Assembly: GCA_963664245.1 (NCBI GenBank)
Contig: OY760934.1
Location: forward strand, 806,001 to 870,000
DNA length: 64,000 nt
Origin: GCA-2711565 sp963664245
GTDB lineage: Bacteria > Bacteroidota > Bacteroidia > Bacteroidales > GCA-2711565
Direction: 5' to 3'
Positions 37,212 to 45,789 of the stretch are shown here, one piece after another; position 1 is the first letter of the stretch, and each line of letters starts with the position of its first letter. The position numbers were made by a program, and so were the translations under genes. The notes under the pieces were generated by a model. That model saw only the letters and a program-made list of their open reading frames with translations, did not search any database and was not told the DNA's origin.

Positions 37212-37973
37212 TTAAGTCCGTAAATAAGACGCCCCGTTAACATCCAGTATGCATCCGGTCATGTATTCAACGCCACTGGCAAGAAATACAGCTGCTTTAG
37301 CAATTTCATCGGGGGTTGCAATTCGTCGCAAAGGGCTTTGATCTTTTATGGATTGTGCCCCGGCATTCTGCATCCCCTCAACCGCCATATCCGTATCAAC
37401 CCAACCGGGAGCAATGGTATAAACAAAAATATTTCTAGGAGCCAGGGCTTTTGCCATAGACTGACCCAAGGCGTTCAGTCCTGCTTTACTGGCACCATAG
37501 GCCGGAGCAGTAGGTTCACCACGAAAAGCACCACGGGAAGAAATATTCACAATTTTCCCCCCCCCGTTTTTCTCCATTAATTTGGCCGCCAAAAAGCTCA
37601 GGTTGGCAACTCCCGACAAGTTTGTGTCGATGGTTCTTTGCCAGGCTTTTTGCCAGTTTTCAAAGTCCAGGGTTTCCCAGTTTATTTCTTCATAAACCCC
37701 GGCATTATTAACAAGAACATCTAAAGAACCGGATTTTTTCTCGACCAATTGGATTAACCTTTGAAGTGATTCGGGATTGGATAAATTTGCCTGAAGAATA
37801 TAATGTCCTTCTCCGCTTAAGTTTGATAATACATTTTCGGCCCTGGCTTTATTATTATTGTAATGAACAATAACCTTCGCCCCTGAATCGGCAAAGTGAT
37901 GCGCAATTGCTTCTCCAATTCCCCGCGAAGCTCCTGTTACCAAGACCGTTTGATTATCAAACCTGATTTCCAT
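37212..37973 (-). CDS. SDR-family NAD(P)-dependent oxidoreductase
   Basis: A 253-residue short-chain dehydrogenase. The cofactor motif is TGASRGIGEA, the core motif NNAG, the catalytic Ser is in VNISSRGAF and Tyr/Lys in YGASKAG; the C-terminal GCILDVNGASYLRT is FabG-like. The substrate is unknown. Its start overlaps the homoserine-kinase-like gene by one base (TAATG), so the three genes from 39765 to 37212 form one unit. Confidence 0.9.
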   Translation of the reverse strand: MEIRFDNQTVLVTGASRGIGEAIAHHFADSGAKVIVHYNNNKARAENVLSNLSGEGHYILQANLSNPESLQRLIQLVEKKSGSLDVLVNNAGVYEEINWETLDFENWQKAWQRTIDTNLSGVANLSFLAAKLMEKNGGGKIVNISSRGAFRGEPTAPAYGASKAGLNALGQSMAKALAPRNIFVYTIAPGWVDTDMAVEGMQNAGAQSIKDQSPLRRIATPDEIAKAAVFLASGVEYMTGCILDVNGASYLRT

Positions 37974-38890
37974 TAATCAATAATTTGAACCCCGGTATTT
38001 GAGGTGGTTGTTTTGTAAACCTTAACAAAATTAGGATTACCAGCAAAGCCTTTTTCCATGATGGCTGCAATCAGGTCAATATTATCAGGGCTGCAAAGTG
38101 CAATTACGGATGAACCTCCACCGCTGATCTGGCAGCCAAAAGCTCCTGCTTTCAGAACAGCATCTTTTACTTCTTTATATTCCGGTATGGCTGCTCCACG
38201 AACCGGTTCAGCAATATGATCCACACTAAAAGCATCGCCAAACTCTTCGATATCCTGGGTATGAACAGCGTGAATAATGCGCGAGCAACGAGCCATTTGT
38301 TCTTTTAATTTTTCCTGCCCGATTTCGTAGGTGATAAAACCACGAGTAGTTCTTTGGCTTTTCTTAATCGCTGCCAAAACAATAGGAAATTCAGGCATAT
38401 CAAGTTTTAAAACATCAATCGGGTTGTATGATTTTACCAATACAAAACCACCTAAAATTGAAGCGGCAACATTATCGGCATGAGGTGAGCCCCCGGAAGC
38501 AACTTCTCCCATACGGGCAATATCGATCATTTCATTTTTGCTGAGGTTTAAAGAAAGTAGGTGGTTCAAACCATAAATAACGGCTGCAGCAGAAGCCCCG
38601 GTTGTTCCCAATCCGCCTCCTGAGCACATGTGTTTGATGATGCAAATGGTCATCCCCTGCTTCAGGTTCTTACGTTTAAGCAACTCCAAAACAGCCAAAC
38701 CGGCAACATTATCTTCAAGGGAGGTTGGGATGGATTGTTCATTGTTTTCCATCTCAATTTTCACCTTTTCCGAATCATCTAAAGTGATTTTGATTTCATC
38801 AAAAGGATCGGCCAAACACATGGCAAAAATATCATAACCCGGCCCCAGGTTTGCACTTGTTGCAGGGCTTTTAATTAGCACTTCGCTCAT
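37973..38890 (-). CDS. GHMP kinase, homoserine kinase-like
   Basis: A 305-residue GHMP-family kinase. The start SPATSANLGPGYDIFAMCL and segments such as DNVAGLAVLELL, GSPHADNVAASILGGFVLV and EPVRGAAIPEY follow homoserine kinase, more like archaeal ThrB than the enterobacterial form (judged by eye). The ATP loop is GGGLGTTGAS instead of the usual GSGLGSSAAS. No thrA or thrC adjoins; the partners are a DapA-like aldolase and an SDR. Homoserine is therefore only one possible substrate. It overlaps the upstream gene by 4 nt. Confidence 0.8.
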   Translation of the reverse strand: MSEVLIKSPATSANLGPGYDIFAMCLADPFDEIKITLDDSEKVKIEMENNEQSIPTSLEDNVAGLAVLELLKRKNLKQGMTICIIKHMCSGGGLGTTGASAAAVIYGLNHLLSLNLSKNEMIDIARMGEVASGGSPHADNVAASILGGFVLVKSYNPIDVLKLDMPEFPIVLAAIKKSQRTTRGFITYEIGQEKLKEQMARCSRIIHAVHTQDIEEFGDAFSVDHIAEPVRGAAIPEYKEVKDAVLKAGAFGCQISGGGSSVIALCSPDNIDLIAAIMEKGFAGNPNFVKVYKTTTSNTGVQIID

Positions 38891-39765
38891 AATAAATTCC
38901 TTTCGGCTAAAATATCTTTTATACTTTCTACGTATTTATCGCTCAATGGGGTCAACGGCGGGCGAAGAGGCCCGGCTGGCAATCCCATCAGTTTGAGAGC
39001 AGCTTTTGCACCCATCGGATTGGTTTCAAAACGGCAGGCATCAAACACATCAAAATATTCATGGTGAAGTTCTTCGGCTTGTTTATATTCGCCATTAAAA
39101 ACATGATCTAGCATTTTAGCCATCACACCCGGCACCAAATTTCCGGCAACGGTAAACGATCCAGCTCCGCCCATCAAGGCCGTAGCATAAGCGGTTGTAT
39201 CTTTCCCGGTGAACACGATAAAATCGTCGTCGCGCGTTAAGTGAATGACTTGCGAAAGATGGCCAAGGTCCTTGTTCCCGTCTTTTATTCCAACAATGTT
39301 AGGATGTTTTGCAAGTGTCGCAGAAATTTGTGGTGTCAGTTCAACCCCCGTACGAGTTTTTGCCCCGTGCAAAATAAGCGGGATTTCAGAATGATCGGCC
39401 AGATCGCTGTAAAATTTGATGATCCCGTCAGCTTTAGGCAAAACAAAATACGGAACGAACACCGAAATATAATCGGCTCCCAGCTCTTTATATTTGCGAA
39501 CACGTTCTTTGGCTACCGTAAGGTTTTCGGTACAAGTATCCGGAACGATCAGGGTTTTGCCTTTGGCTTCTTCCGCAATAATTTCAACCACCCGGTAAAC
39601 TTCTTCATCGGTCATCAATGTATTTTCGCCGGTTACTCCAAGTGGGGCAATTCCGTGAATACCGGCTTCGAGTTGACGATGAACCAGTAATCTTAAGCCG
39701 TCTTCATCCAAACTTAAATCTTCTTTAAATGGAGTTATCAATAATGTATATGCGCCTTTTTTCAT
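38887..39765 (-). CDS. DapA/NAL-superfamily aldolase-lyase
   Basis: A 292-residue (beta/alpha)8 Schiff-base lyase. The Schiff-base Lys is in VGIKDGNKD near residue 162 and the pyruvate-site Arg in TRTG. True dihydrodipicolinate synthases have GTTGE and a catalytic Tyr in YNxPxRT. Here these are GVTGE and HGAKTRT, so Thr44 is Val and Tyr133 is His (E. coli numbering). The enzyme is probably not the lysine-pathway DapA. It heads the operon with the kinase and the SDR. Confidence 0.85.
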   Translation of the reverse strand: MKKGAYTLLITPFKEDLSLDEDGLRLLVHRQLEAGIHGIAPLGVTGENTLMTDEEVYRVVEIIAEEAKGKTLIVPDTCTENLTVAKERVRKYKELGADYISVFVPYFVLPKADGIIKFYSDLADHSEIPLILHGAKTRTGVELTPQISATLAKHPNIVGIKDGNKDLGHLSQVIHLTRDDDFIVFTGKDTTAYATALMGGAGSFTVAGNLVPGVMAKMLDHVFNGEYKQAEELHHEYFDVFDACRFETNPMGAKAALKLMGLPAGPLRPPLTPLSDKYVESIKDILAERNLL

Positions 39766-39958
39766 GTCATTTTTCTACAAATTTCGTCATAAAAAAGTTG
39801 ATAACAAAAGTTTATAACGAAAAATGAGTTCTAAATTACATTATCCGGGAAATAGAAGGTAATACAAAATATACTCCATAAAAAACGATTTTCATAAAGT
39901 AATTTTACTGGAGAGGTTCAAAAAATATCTTTTGTATTTTCGCAAAAAACTTGCACCG

Positions 39959-40423
39959 ATGAAAAAAAGCATCTTATTTGTTTGCCTGGGGAATATTTGC
40001 CGATCGCCCAGTGGGGAAGCTGTTTTAAAAGCTAAATTAAAAGATGTGGGCTTAGAAAGAGAGGTATTTGTAGATAGTGCCGGAACATCAGGGTATCACA
40101 CGGGCGAACGAGCAGACCAACGCATGCAGAGCCACGCCATAAAAAGAGGGTATGATTTGACCAGTATTTCACGCCAGGTTCAGCCCGAAGATTTTGAAAA
40201 TTTTGATTATATCATTGCCATGGATAAAAGCAATTACCGGAATTTATTTAACATGGCTCCCTCTCAAAAATACCACCACAAAATAAAACTCATGACCGAT
40301 TTCAGCCAACATTATGAAGGTGATGTACCCGACCCATATTATGGCGGAAGCCAAGGATTTGAAAACGTATTGGATATATTGGAAGATGCAGTAAGCGGTT
40401 TAATTAACGAATTGAACGATTAA
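39959..40423 (+). CDS. Low-molecular-weight protein-tyrosine-phosphatase
   Basis: A 154-residue protein from the ATG at 39959; the longer frame begins only at a TTG. The phosphate loop CLGNICRS (CX5R) sits at the N-terminus and the general-acid Asp in VPDPYYGG near the C-terminus. Bacterial members dephosphorylate protein tyrosines, often in exopolysaccharide control. No capsule genes or tyrosine kinase are next to it. Its stop overlaps that of the convergent PAS gene by 4 nt. Confidence 0.92.
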   Translation: MKKSILFVCLGNICRSPSGEAVLKAKLKDVGLEREVFVDSAGTSGYHTGERADQRMQSHAIKRGYDLTSISRQVQPEDFENFDYIIAMDKSNYRNLFNMAPSQKYHHKIKLMTDFSQHYEGDVPDPYYGGSQGFENVLDILEDAVSGLINELND

Positions 40424-42240
40424 TCTTTTAGCTTGAGTTTCTTTTCCAATTCAGCGATCTTATTTTTTAGTTCTTTAATTCGGAATTCACGGCCCACAAA
40501 CAGCTTATTAAAACGCTCCAGTTCTTTATTCTTTTTTTCAAGCTCTTTTGTTTTTGCATTCACCATTTCTTCCAGGTTTTCTTTGTAATTATTTAACTCT
40601 TCTTCTGTTCTAAGACGCTCCGAAATATCCCTAAAGATTCCTACATGTAACCACTCATCACCCAATTTAAATTTACCGCCAGAACTAATTTCAACCGGAA
40701 TATGATGCCCGTCTTTGTGAATAACTTCCTGATTGGGAAATATTTTCCCATAAGAATAAACAGCTTTCTTAAAGTCTTTTTTATATTTATTTATATCTTT
40801 TGAAGGATGAATTGTGCTTTGATGCTGCCCAACAATTTCATTTTTTATTTTTCCTAATAACTCTTCAGCTTTCTTATTCGCATCTATTATAATACCGGTA
40901 TCAGGGTTGGCAACAAGTATCGGATCATTAGCCAATTCAAATAATAAACGGTACTTTTCTTCGTTTTCCTGCATTTTTTTCTCCGCTATTTTCCTTTTTG
41001 TGATATCCCAGTTTACCCCATTCATTCTCAGCGGTTCACCATTCTCATCATAACTAACAATCGCGTGAGCCTCAATATACCTAATCTCATCATTGGGCCA
41101 AACAACCCTAAATTCGGCATGAAAATCTTTTTTGTTTTTTATAGCATTCTGAACCTCAGCATCGGATATTGCAACATCATCCGGGTGAACCCCGTTTTTC
41201 CAGGCTTCGTAGGCACCCCCAAACTCTTCCGGGGAAATCCCGTACAACTCATACATTCTTTTATCCCAGGTTAGAACATTATTCTTTAGATCCAAATCCC
41301 AGATACCAATATTAGCCGATTCGGTAGACAGTTGTAATCTTTTTGTAAGAAAGTTCAATTTTTCTTCCGTTTCTTTTTGTTCTGTTATATCCTGAAAAAC
41401 AGTTGCAAACAACCCTTCTTGCGGACGAAAAGCAATAACCGAATACCATTTTTTCAGGGGTTCGGAGAAACTTTCAAAACGCTCGTCCTTTCCTGTTAAA
41501 GCAACTTTCCCATATTTTTGAACCCAAAAGTCCAATTCTTCTCTCGTAACCGGATTTAAAGCTTCGCTTACTTTTCTCCCAATTATTTTTTTACGTTTCA
41601 ATCCCGTCATTTTTTCAAAAGCAGGATTTAACTCCAGAAAAACATAATCAACAGGAACTCCCGATTCATTTAACACGATTTCATGCAACGCATAAGCATC
41701 AATCATATTTTGAAATAATAAACGATATTTTTCTTCACTTTTCGTTAGTTTCTCTTCTGAATTTTTCAATTCACTAACATCCTGTAAATGGGCTACAACA
41801 TATTTAAAATTCCTATCTTCATCAAAAATTGGAGTAATTGAGGCTATTCCATGTATAATTTTCCCGGATTTTGAGATATATCGTTTCTTTATGTTATAAG
41901 GTTTGCCATCAACCATACATAACTGAAAACGGTTTACACTCCTTTCTATATCATCGGGGTGGGTAATTTCCGTAAATGTTTTTTTCTCCAGTTCTTTCAA
42001 AGTATATTCCAGCATAGCAGCCGCAGCTTTATTAACATACAAGAACGATCCTTTTGCCAGAATAACTGTAATACCCACTCCCGAAGCATCAAATGAAGCA
42101 ATCAGATTTTTGTCCAAATCAGACAAAATATGACCCTGTTTCTGTAATTCAAGATTTTTTTGTTCCAGGTCAAAAACTTTACTTTGGAGATGCTGTATTT
42201 TCTGAAGCATTTCCTTTTTAGTCATGTTTGAAGTTTTCAT
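40420..42240 (-). CDS. Multi-PAS sensor protein without an output domain
   Basis: A 606-residue cytoplasmic protein with a short coiled coil at the N-terminus. Four PAS domains follow at about residues 45-165, 170-285, 300-420 and 425-545, several with PAC-type ends such as YVVAHLQDVSELK and HVGIFRDISERLR. The C-terminal 60 residues are a long coiled coil (LEEMVNAKTKELEKKNKELERFNKLFVGREFRIKEL). There is no kinase, cyclase or response-regulator domain. It probably passes a signal to the hybrid kinase encoded 25 nt upstream. Confidence 0.85.
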   Translation of the reverse strand: MKTSNMTKKEMLQKIQHLQSKVFDLEQKNLELQKQGHILSDLDKNLIASFDASGVGITVILAKGSFLYVNKAAAAMLEYTLKELEKKTFTEITHPDDIERSVNRFQLCMVDGKPYNIKKRYISKSGKIIHGIASITPIFDEDRNFKYVVAHLQDVSELKNSEEKLTKSEEKYRLLFQNMIDAYALHEIVLNESGVPVDYVFLELNPAFEKMTGLKRKKIIGRKVSEALNPVTREELDFWVQKYGKVALTGKDERFESFSEPLKKWYSVIAFRPQEGLFATVFQDITEQKETEEKLNFLTKRLQLSTESANIGIWDLDLKNNVLTWDKRMYELYGISPEEFGGAYEAWKNGVHPDDVAISDAEVQNAIKNKKDFHAEFRVVWPNDEIRYIEAHAIVSYDENGEPLRMNGVNWDITKRKIAEKKMQENEEKYRLLFELANDPILVANPDTGIIIDANKKAEELLGKIKNEIVGQHQSTIHPSKDINKYKKDFKKAVYSYGKIFPNQEVIHKDGHHIPVEISSGGKFKLGDEWLHVGIFRDISERLRTEEELNNYKENLEEMVNAKTKELEKKNKELERFNKLFVGREFRIKELKNKIAELEKKLKLKD

Positions 42241-42265
42241 AGGGTCAGGGGCTTAACATGGCCAT

Positions 42266-45200
42266 TTAAAGTGTAATATATTTTTTTATTTTCAATAATA
42301 AATCGTCCTTTTTAACCGGCTTCGACAAATAATCATCACATCCGGCTTGTAATGATTTTTCCTTATCGCCAATAATAGCATAAGCTGTTTGGGCAATAAT
42401 CGGAATATCAGGGTACATATCCTTGATTAACTTGGTTGCTTCATAACCGTTCATTACAGGCATGTTTACGTCCATAAGGATAAGATCGACATGATTGTTG
42501 TTTTTACAAAATTCAACGGCAGATTTCCCGTCTTGGACCCATTCGATATTCAATTTATATGGAGCTAAAATTGCCTTCATATATTCATAACTAGAGTCAT
42601 CATCTTCGGCGATTAAAATAGTTATATTATCATGCGATTTTGATTTCACTTTAATAATTACATTTTCGTCATTTATCTCAAGCTGATTTTCTTCTACCGG
42701 AATTGTAAAGTAAACTATTGTTCCTTCACCTATCTTTGATTGAAGCCAGATTTCTCCCCCCAACAGATTGACCAGTTTTTTTGAAATTGTCAAGCCTATT
42801 CCAACCCCACCATAAAGGCGGTTGTGTGTTTCCTCTACCTGGCGAAACACATCAAATATGAAATCCCGTTTATCTTCGGGGATTCCGATTCCTGTATCTT
42901 CAACATAAAACAAAAATGATAGCCCTTCCCCCTCTTTTTCAATATTAAATCCAAACTTCACCCCGCCTTCATGAGTGAATTTTAGGGCGTTTTTCAGAAG
43001 GTTAATGAATACCTGCTTTAATTTAGAAATATCCGTATAGATAGACATCTCTTTTTGCTCATCAGTCAATCTGTAGCTTAAACTTAAATAGTCCTTATTA
43101 ATTTGAATTTGTTCGGCCAGCATAATGTCATAAACTTCTTTAAAAACAGTATTTATTTTTTGTGTTGATTTTTTAATTTTCACTTCACCGGCTTCAATTA
43201 AAGTTATATCGAACAAATCTTCAACAATAGTCAACAAGTGTTTTCCGCTGCTGTTTACATTTTCATTGAATTTTAAAATATCTTCCATAGGCAATTCATC
43301 ACTAATGATATCGGAAAAGCCAATAATGGCATTCAGAGGGGTTCTCAACTCATGCGACATTGTTGCCAGGAAAGCAGATTTTAAACGATCCGATTCGGTT
43401 GCTTTTTCGAGGGCTTCTTTCAGTTCTTCTTCGGTTCTTTTTTGTTCTGTAATATCAGTAACGACCCCATCAATAGTTTCAATCTTTCCGTGTTCGTCAT
43501 AATTAGCTTTATAATTTGACGAAACCCAAAACAAGGAACCGTCTTTTTTATACTCCAAGGTTTCATACCCCAGCAAATATCCTTTTTCCTGTAAATCTTC
43601 AAGCACTTTCTCCCGGGGATTTTCGGCACCATAATAATCTTTAGCAGGCAGCTTTAACAATTCCTCAACCGAATCATAGCCATAGATCTGAGCCATGGCA
43701 AAATTGGCTGACAAAACTTCACCTTCGTAACTCGAACGAAAAACCCCAACAGGGAGGTTCTCCATTAAGGTTCGGTAACGTTTTTCGCTTTCTTGTAAGG
43801 CATGCTCCGAAATTGAACGCTCCATTTCTGCAGAAACCCGTTCGGAAAATATATTTAAAAGGGAAATCGAAAAATCTGCATCAACAAGAGGCTTCCTGTC
43901 CAACACAACTATTACTCCCAAAGGTTCACCAGCTCTGCTAAATAAGGGTATTCCGATATAAGATTCAATATTGTTTTCTTCTAGGTATTTATATTTAAAG
44001 AATCGTTTACTAACACCAGAAGAAAAAGAACAGACTTCTTTTCCAATAACTTGTTCGCAAGGAGTATCTTTAAGTTTGTATAAATATGGAATAATTTTTT
44101 TTCTCCGGCTTACACCTGCTTTTACAAAAATACCAGCTTCTACCTCAATATATTCACCAATAAACACAACATCTACTTTTAGAGTTGCAGCAATATGCTC
44201 GCAAACCCGGTAAAAAAATTCAACACCGGTAAGCGCTGAAAAACGGGAAGCCAGACTATTAAGTGCCTTTTCGGATTTTATACGGCTTGTTATATCATGA
44301 AATACGCAATACATTTGGTGGATACTACCATCCAGATTGTATCCTACCCCCCCCTCAAATTCAACATCGAGGTAATGCTCTTTTTTATGTTTAATTTTCA
44401 GATGAAGACTATTTACTTCTCCTTTTTCTTTGAATTCCAAAAATCCTTCATCAAAAGAAGCTTGCCAACGTAAGTGTAAAAATTCTTTAAACGTTTTTCC
44501 AATCACCTCTTCTCGTTTATAACCCAAAATTTCGAGCCAGGCTGGGTTAACATCAAGAAAAACCCCATGAGCATCTAACGACTGGTAAGCTAAAGGAACA
44601 TTTTCATAAAGTGCTCTGTATTTTTCTTCACTAATTCGAACCTGTTGTTCTTGTTTCTTACGATCAGTAATATCGTGAATTACTCCTGTAACCTTAATTG
44701 GGTTCCCCTTTTCATCTCTAGAACATCTTGCAATAGAATGAATCGTTTTTCTAACACCTTTATTGTAAGGAATGATATCAAATTCTATATCATATTCCTT
44801 ATTTCTCTCAATAAGATCCCTTAAAGCCTGATGAACCCACTCCCTTTCGGGAATACAACGTTCTATTTCTTCGGTCGTAAAACTAACAGACTTAGAGTCA
44901 AATCCATAAATTCGTTTAGCCTCATCAGACCCCCAAAAACATGTTGTCTCTATGTCATACTCCCAATTCCCAACTTTGCCAATTTTTTGAGCTTCGCGAT
45001 ACCTGTTGTTGCTTAAAATAAGTTCCTGGTTGCGTTTTTCAACTTCTTTTTCAAGCATACGTTTTTCATGCATGATTTCATCTTCAGCTTCCTTGATGCG
45101 CAACATTACTTTTACCTGTGCCGATAATTCAACAGGATCAATCGGTTTTGAAAGAAAAGCATCTGCTCCGACAGACAAGCCTTTAACACGACTTTTTGTA

Positions 45201-45466
45201 TCCGTTTTAATAGCCGTAATCATAACCACAGGAATGTGCCGGGTAAGCTCATCTTTTTTCAATTCTTCACAAACAGAAAAACCATCCATTTCGGGCATAA
45301 TAATGTCTAACAATATTACATCCGGCAATTCTTTTTTAGCTAAATCAATTCCTTCCTGGGGCTTTAGTGCAGTTAGCACTTTACAGGCAGGTAATTGATT
45401 TTTCAGCACCGCCTTAACGGTTATTAAATTATCTTGTTGGTCATCAACAGCTAAAATCTTCTTCAT
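42266..45466 (-). CDS. Hybrid histidine kinase, REC-PAS-PAS-GAF-PAS-HisKA-HATPase-REC
   Basis: A soluble 1066-residue kinase with no membrane segment. The N-terminal receiver has phospho-acceptor Asp54 (LLDIIMPEMDG). Two PAS domains, a GAF domain (about 405-550) and a third PAS follow. The phospho-acceptor His is near residue 705 (MSHELRTPLNAII). The ATP domain has NLLKNALKF, DTGIGIP and GVGIGLTISKKL. The C-terminal receiver has LMDVNMPVMNG and Lys in LSKPV. Having a receiver at both ends suggests input from another kinase and phosphorelay output. No histidine phosphotransfer protein lies in the window. Confidence 0.92.
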   Translation of the reverse strand: MKKILAVDDQQDNLITVKAVLKNQLPACKVLTALKPQEGIDLAKKELPDVILLDIIMPEMDGFSVCEELKKDELTRHIPVVMITAIKTDTKSRVKGLSVGADAFLSKPIDPVELSAQVKVMLRIKEAEDEIMHEKRMLEKEVEKRNQELILSNNRYREAQKIGKVGNWEYDIETTCFWGSDEAKRIYGFDSKSVSFTTEEIERCIPEREWVHQALRDLIERNKEYDIEFDIIPYNKGVRKTIHSIARCSRDEKGNPIKVTGVIHDITDRKKQEQQVRISEEKYRALYENVPLAYQSLDAHGVFLDVNPAWLEILGYKREEVIGKTFKEFLHLRWQASFDEGFLEFKEKGEVNSLHLKIKHKKEHYLDVEFEGGVGYNLDGSIHQMYCVFHDITSRIKSEKALNSLASRFSALTGVEFFYRVCEHIAATLKVDVVFIGEYIEVEAGIFVKAGVSRRKKIIPYLYKLKDTPCEQVIGKEVCSFSSGVSKRFFKYKYLEENNIESYIGIPLFSRAGEPLGVIVVLDRKPLVDADFSISLLNIFSERVSAEMERSISEHALQESEKRYRTLMENLPVGVFRSSYEGEVLSANFAMAQIYGYDSVEELLKLPAKDYYGAENPREKVLEDLQEKGYLLGYETLEYKKDGSLFWVSSNYKANYDEHGKIETIDGVVTDITEQKRTEEELKEALEKATESDRLKSAFLATMSHELRTPLNAIIGFSDIISDELPMEDILKFNENVNSSGKHLLTIVEDLFDITLIEAGEVKIKKSTQKINTVFKEVYDIMLAEQIQINKDYLSLSYRLTDEQKEMSIYTDISKLKQVFINLLKNALKFTHEGGVKFGFNIEKEGEGLSFLFYVEDTGIGIPEDKRDFIFDVFRQVEETHNRLYGGVGIGLTISKKLVNLLGGEIWLQSKIGEGTIVYFTIPVEENQLEINDENVIIKVKSKSHDNITILIAEDDDSSYEYMKAILAPYKLNIEWVQDGKSAVEFCKNNNHVDLILMDVNMPVMNGYEATKLIKDMYPDIPIIAQTAYAIIGDKEKSLQAGCDDYLSKPVKKDDLLLKIKKYITL

Positions 45467-45789
45467 ATTTTTTAGTTAAGTGGTTAAGAAGTTTTATTAT
45501 CTAGTCTCCGTTTTTCGATTCCGTAATATTTAATTCAATTCCTGTTTTAAGCTTTCAATGCTATTTTCATTGATATATTTTTTATCTACCGTAACGGATA
45601 GATAATCTATTAATTTATATATCTTCTTTCGGCATCCCTTTCGACAATTTCTTTATCAACTCCCGCGCTTTACTCCATATGTCTAACGTCTCAAAAGATG
45701 ATTTCATTTATTATAAATTTACTATTTTCATTAACAAAACTCAACTCCTCAAGCACCAATTTCAACACATCTTCTTTCTTTTTCTTTCT
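45467..45789. other. Intergenic region between the two hybrid kinases
   Basis: 323 bp on the minus-transcribed side. It contains the remnant described at 45530-45707. Just upstream (about 45691-45787, minus) is a short open stretch reading KKEDVLKLVLEELSFVNENS that overlaps it in another frame and that I cannot assign. Confidence 0.4.
45530..45707 (-). pseudogene. Remnant of a four-helix-bundle (23S rRNA IVS-type) protein gene
   Basis: An ATG at 45707 opens MKSSFETLDIWSKARELIKK, which looks like the N-terminus of the four-helix-bundle family (xFxxLxVWxKAxEL). It hits a stop at 45615. In the next frame, from 45619, the sequence continues YKLIDYLSVTVDKKYINENS and ESLKQELN to a stop at 45530, like the end of such a protein. 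The total is about half the family's length, so an internal deletion plus a frameshift is likely. The call rests on short motifs. Confidence 0.4.
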
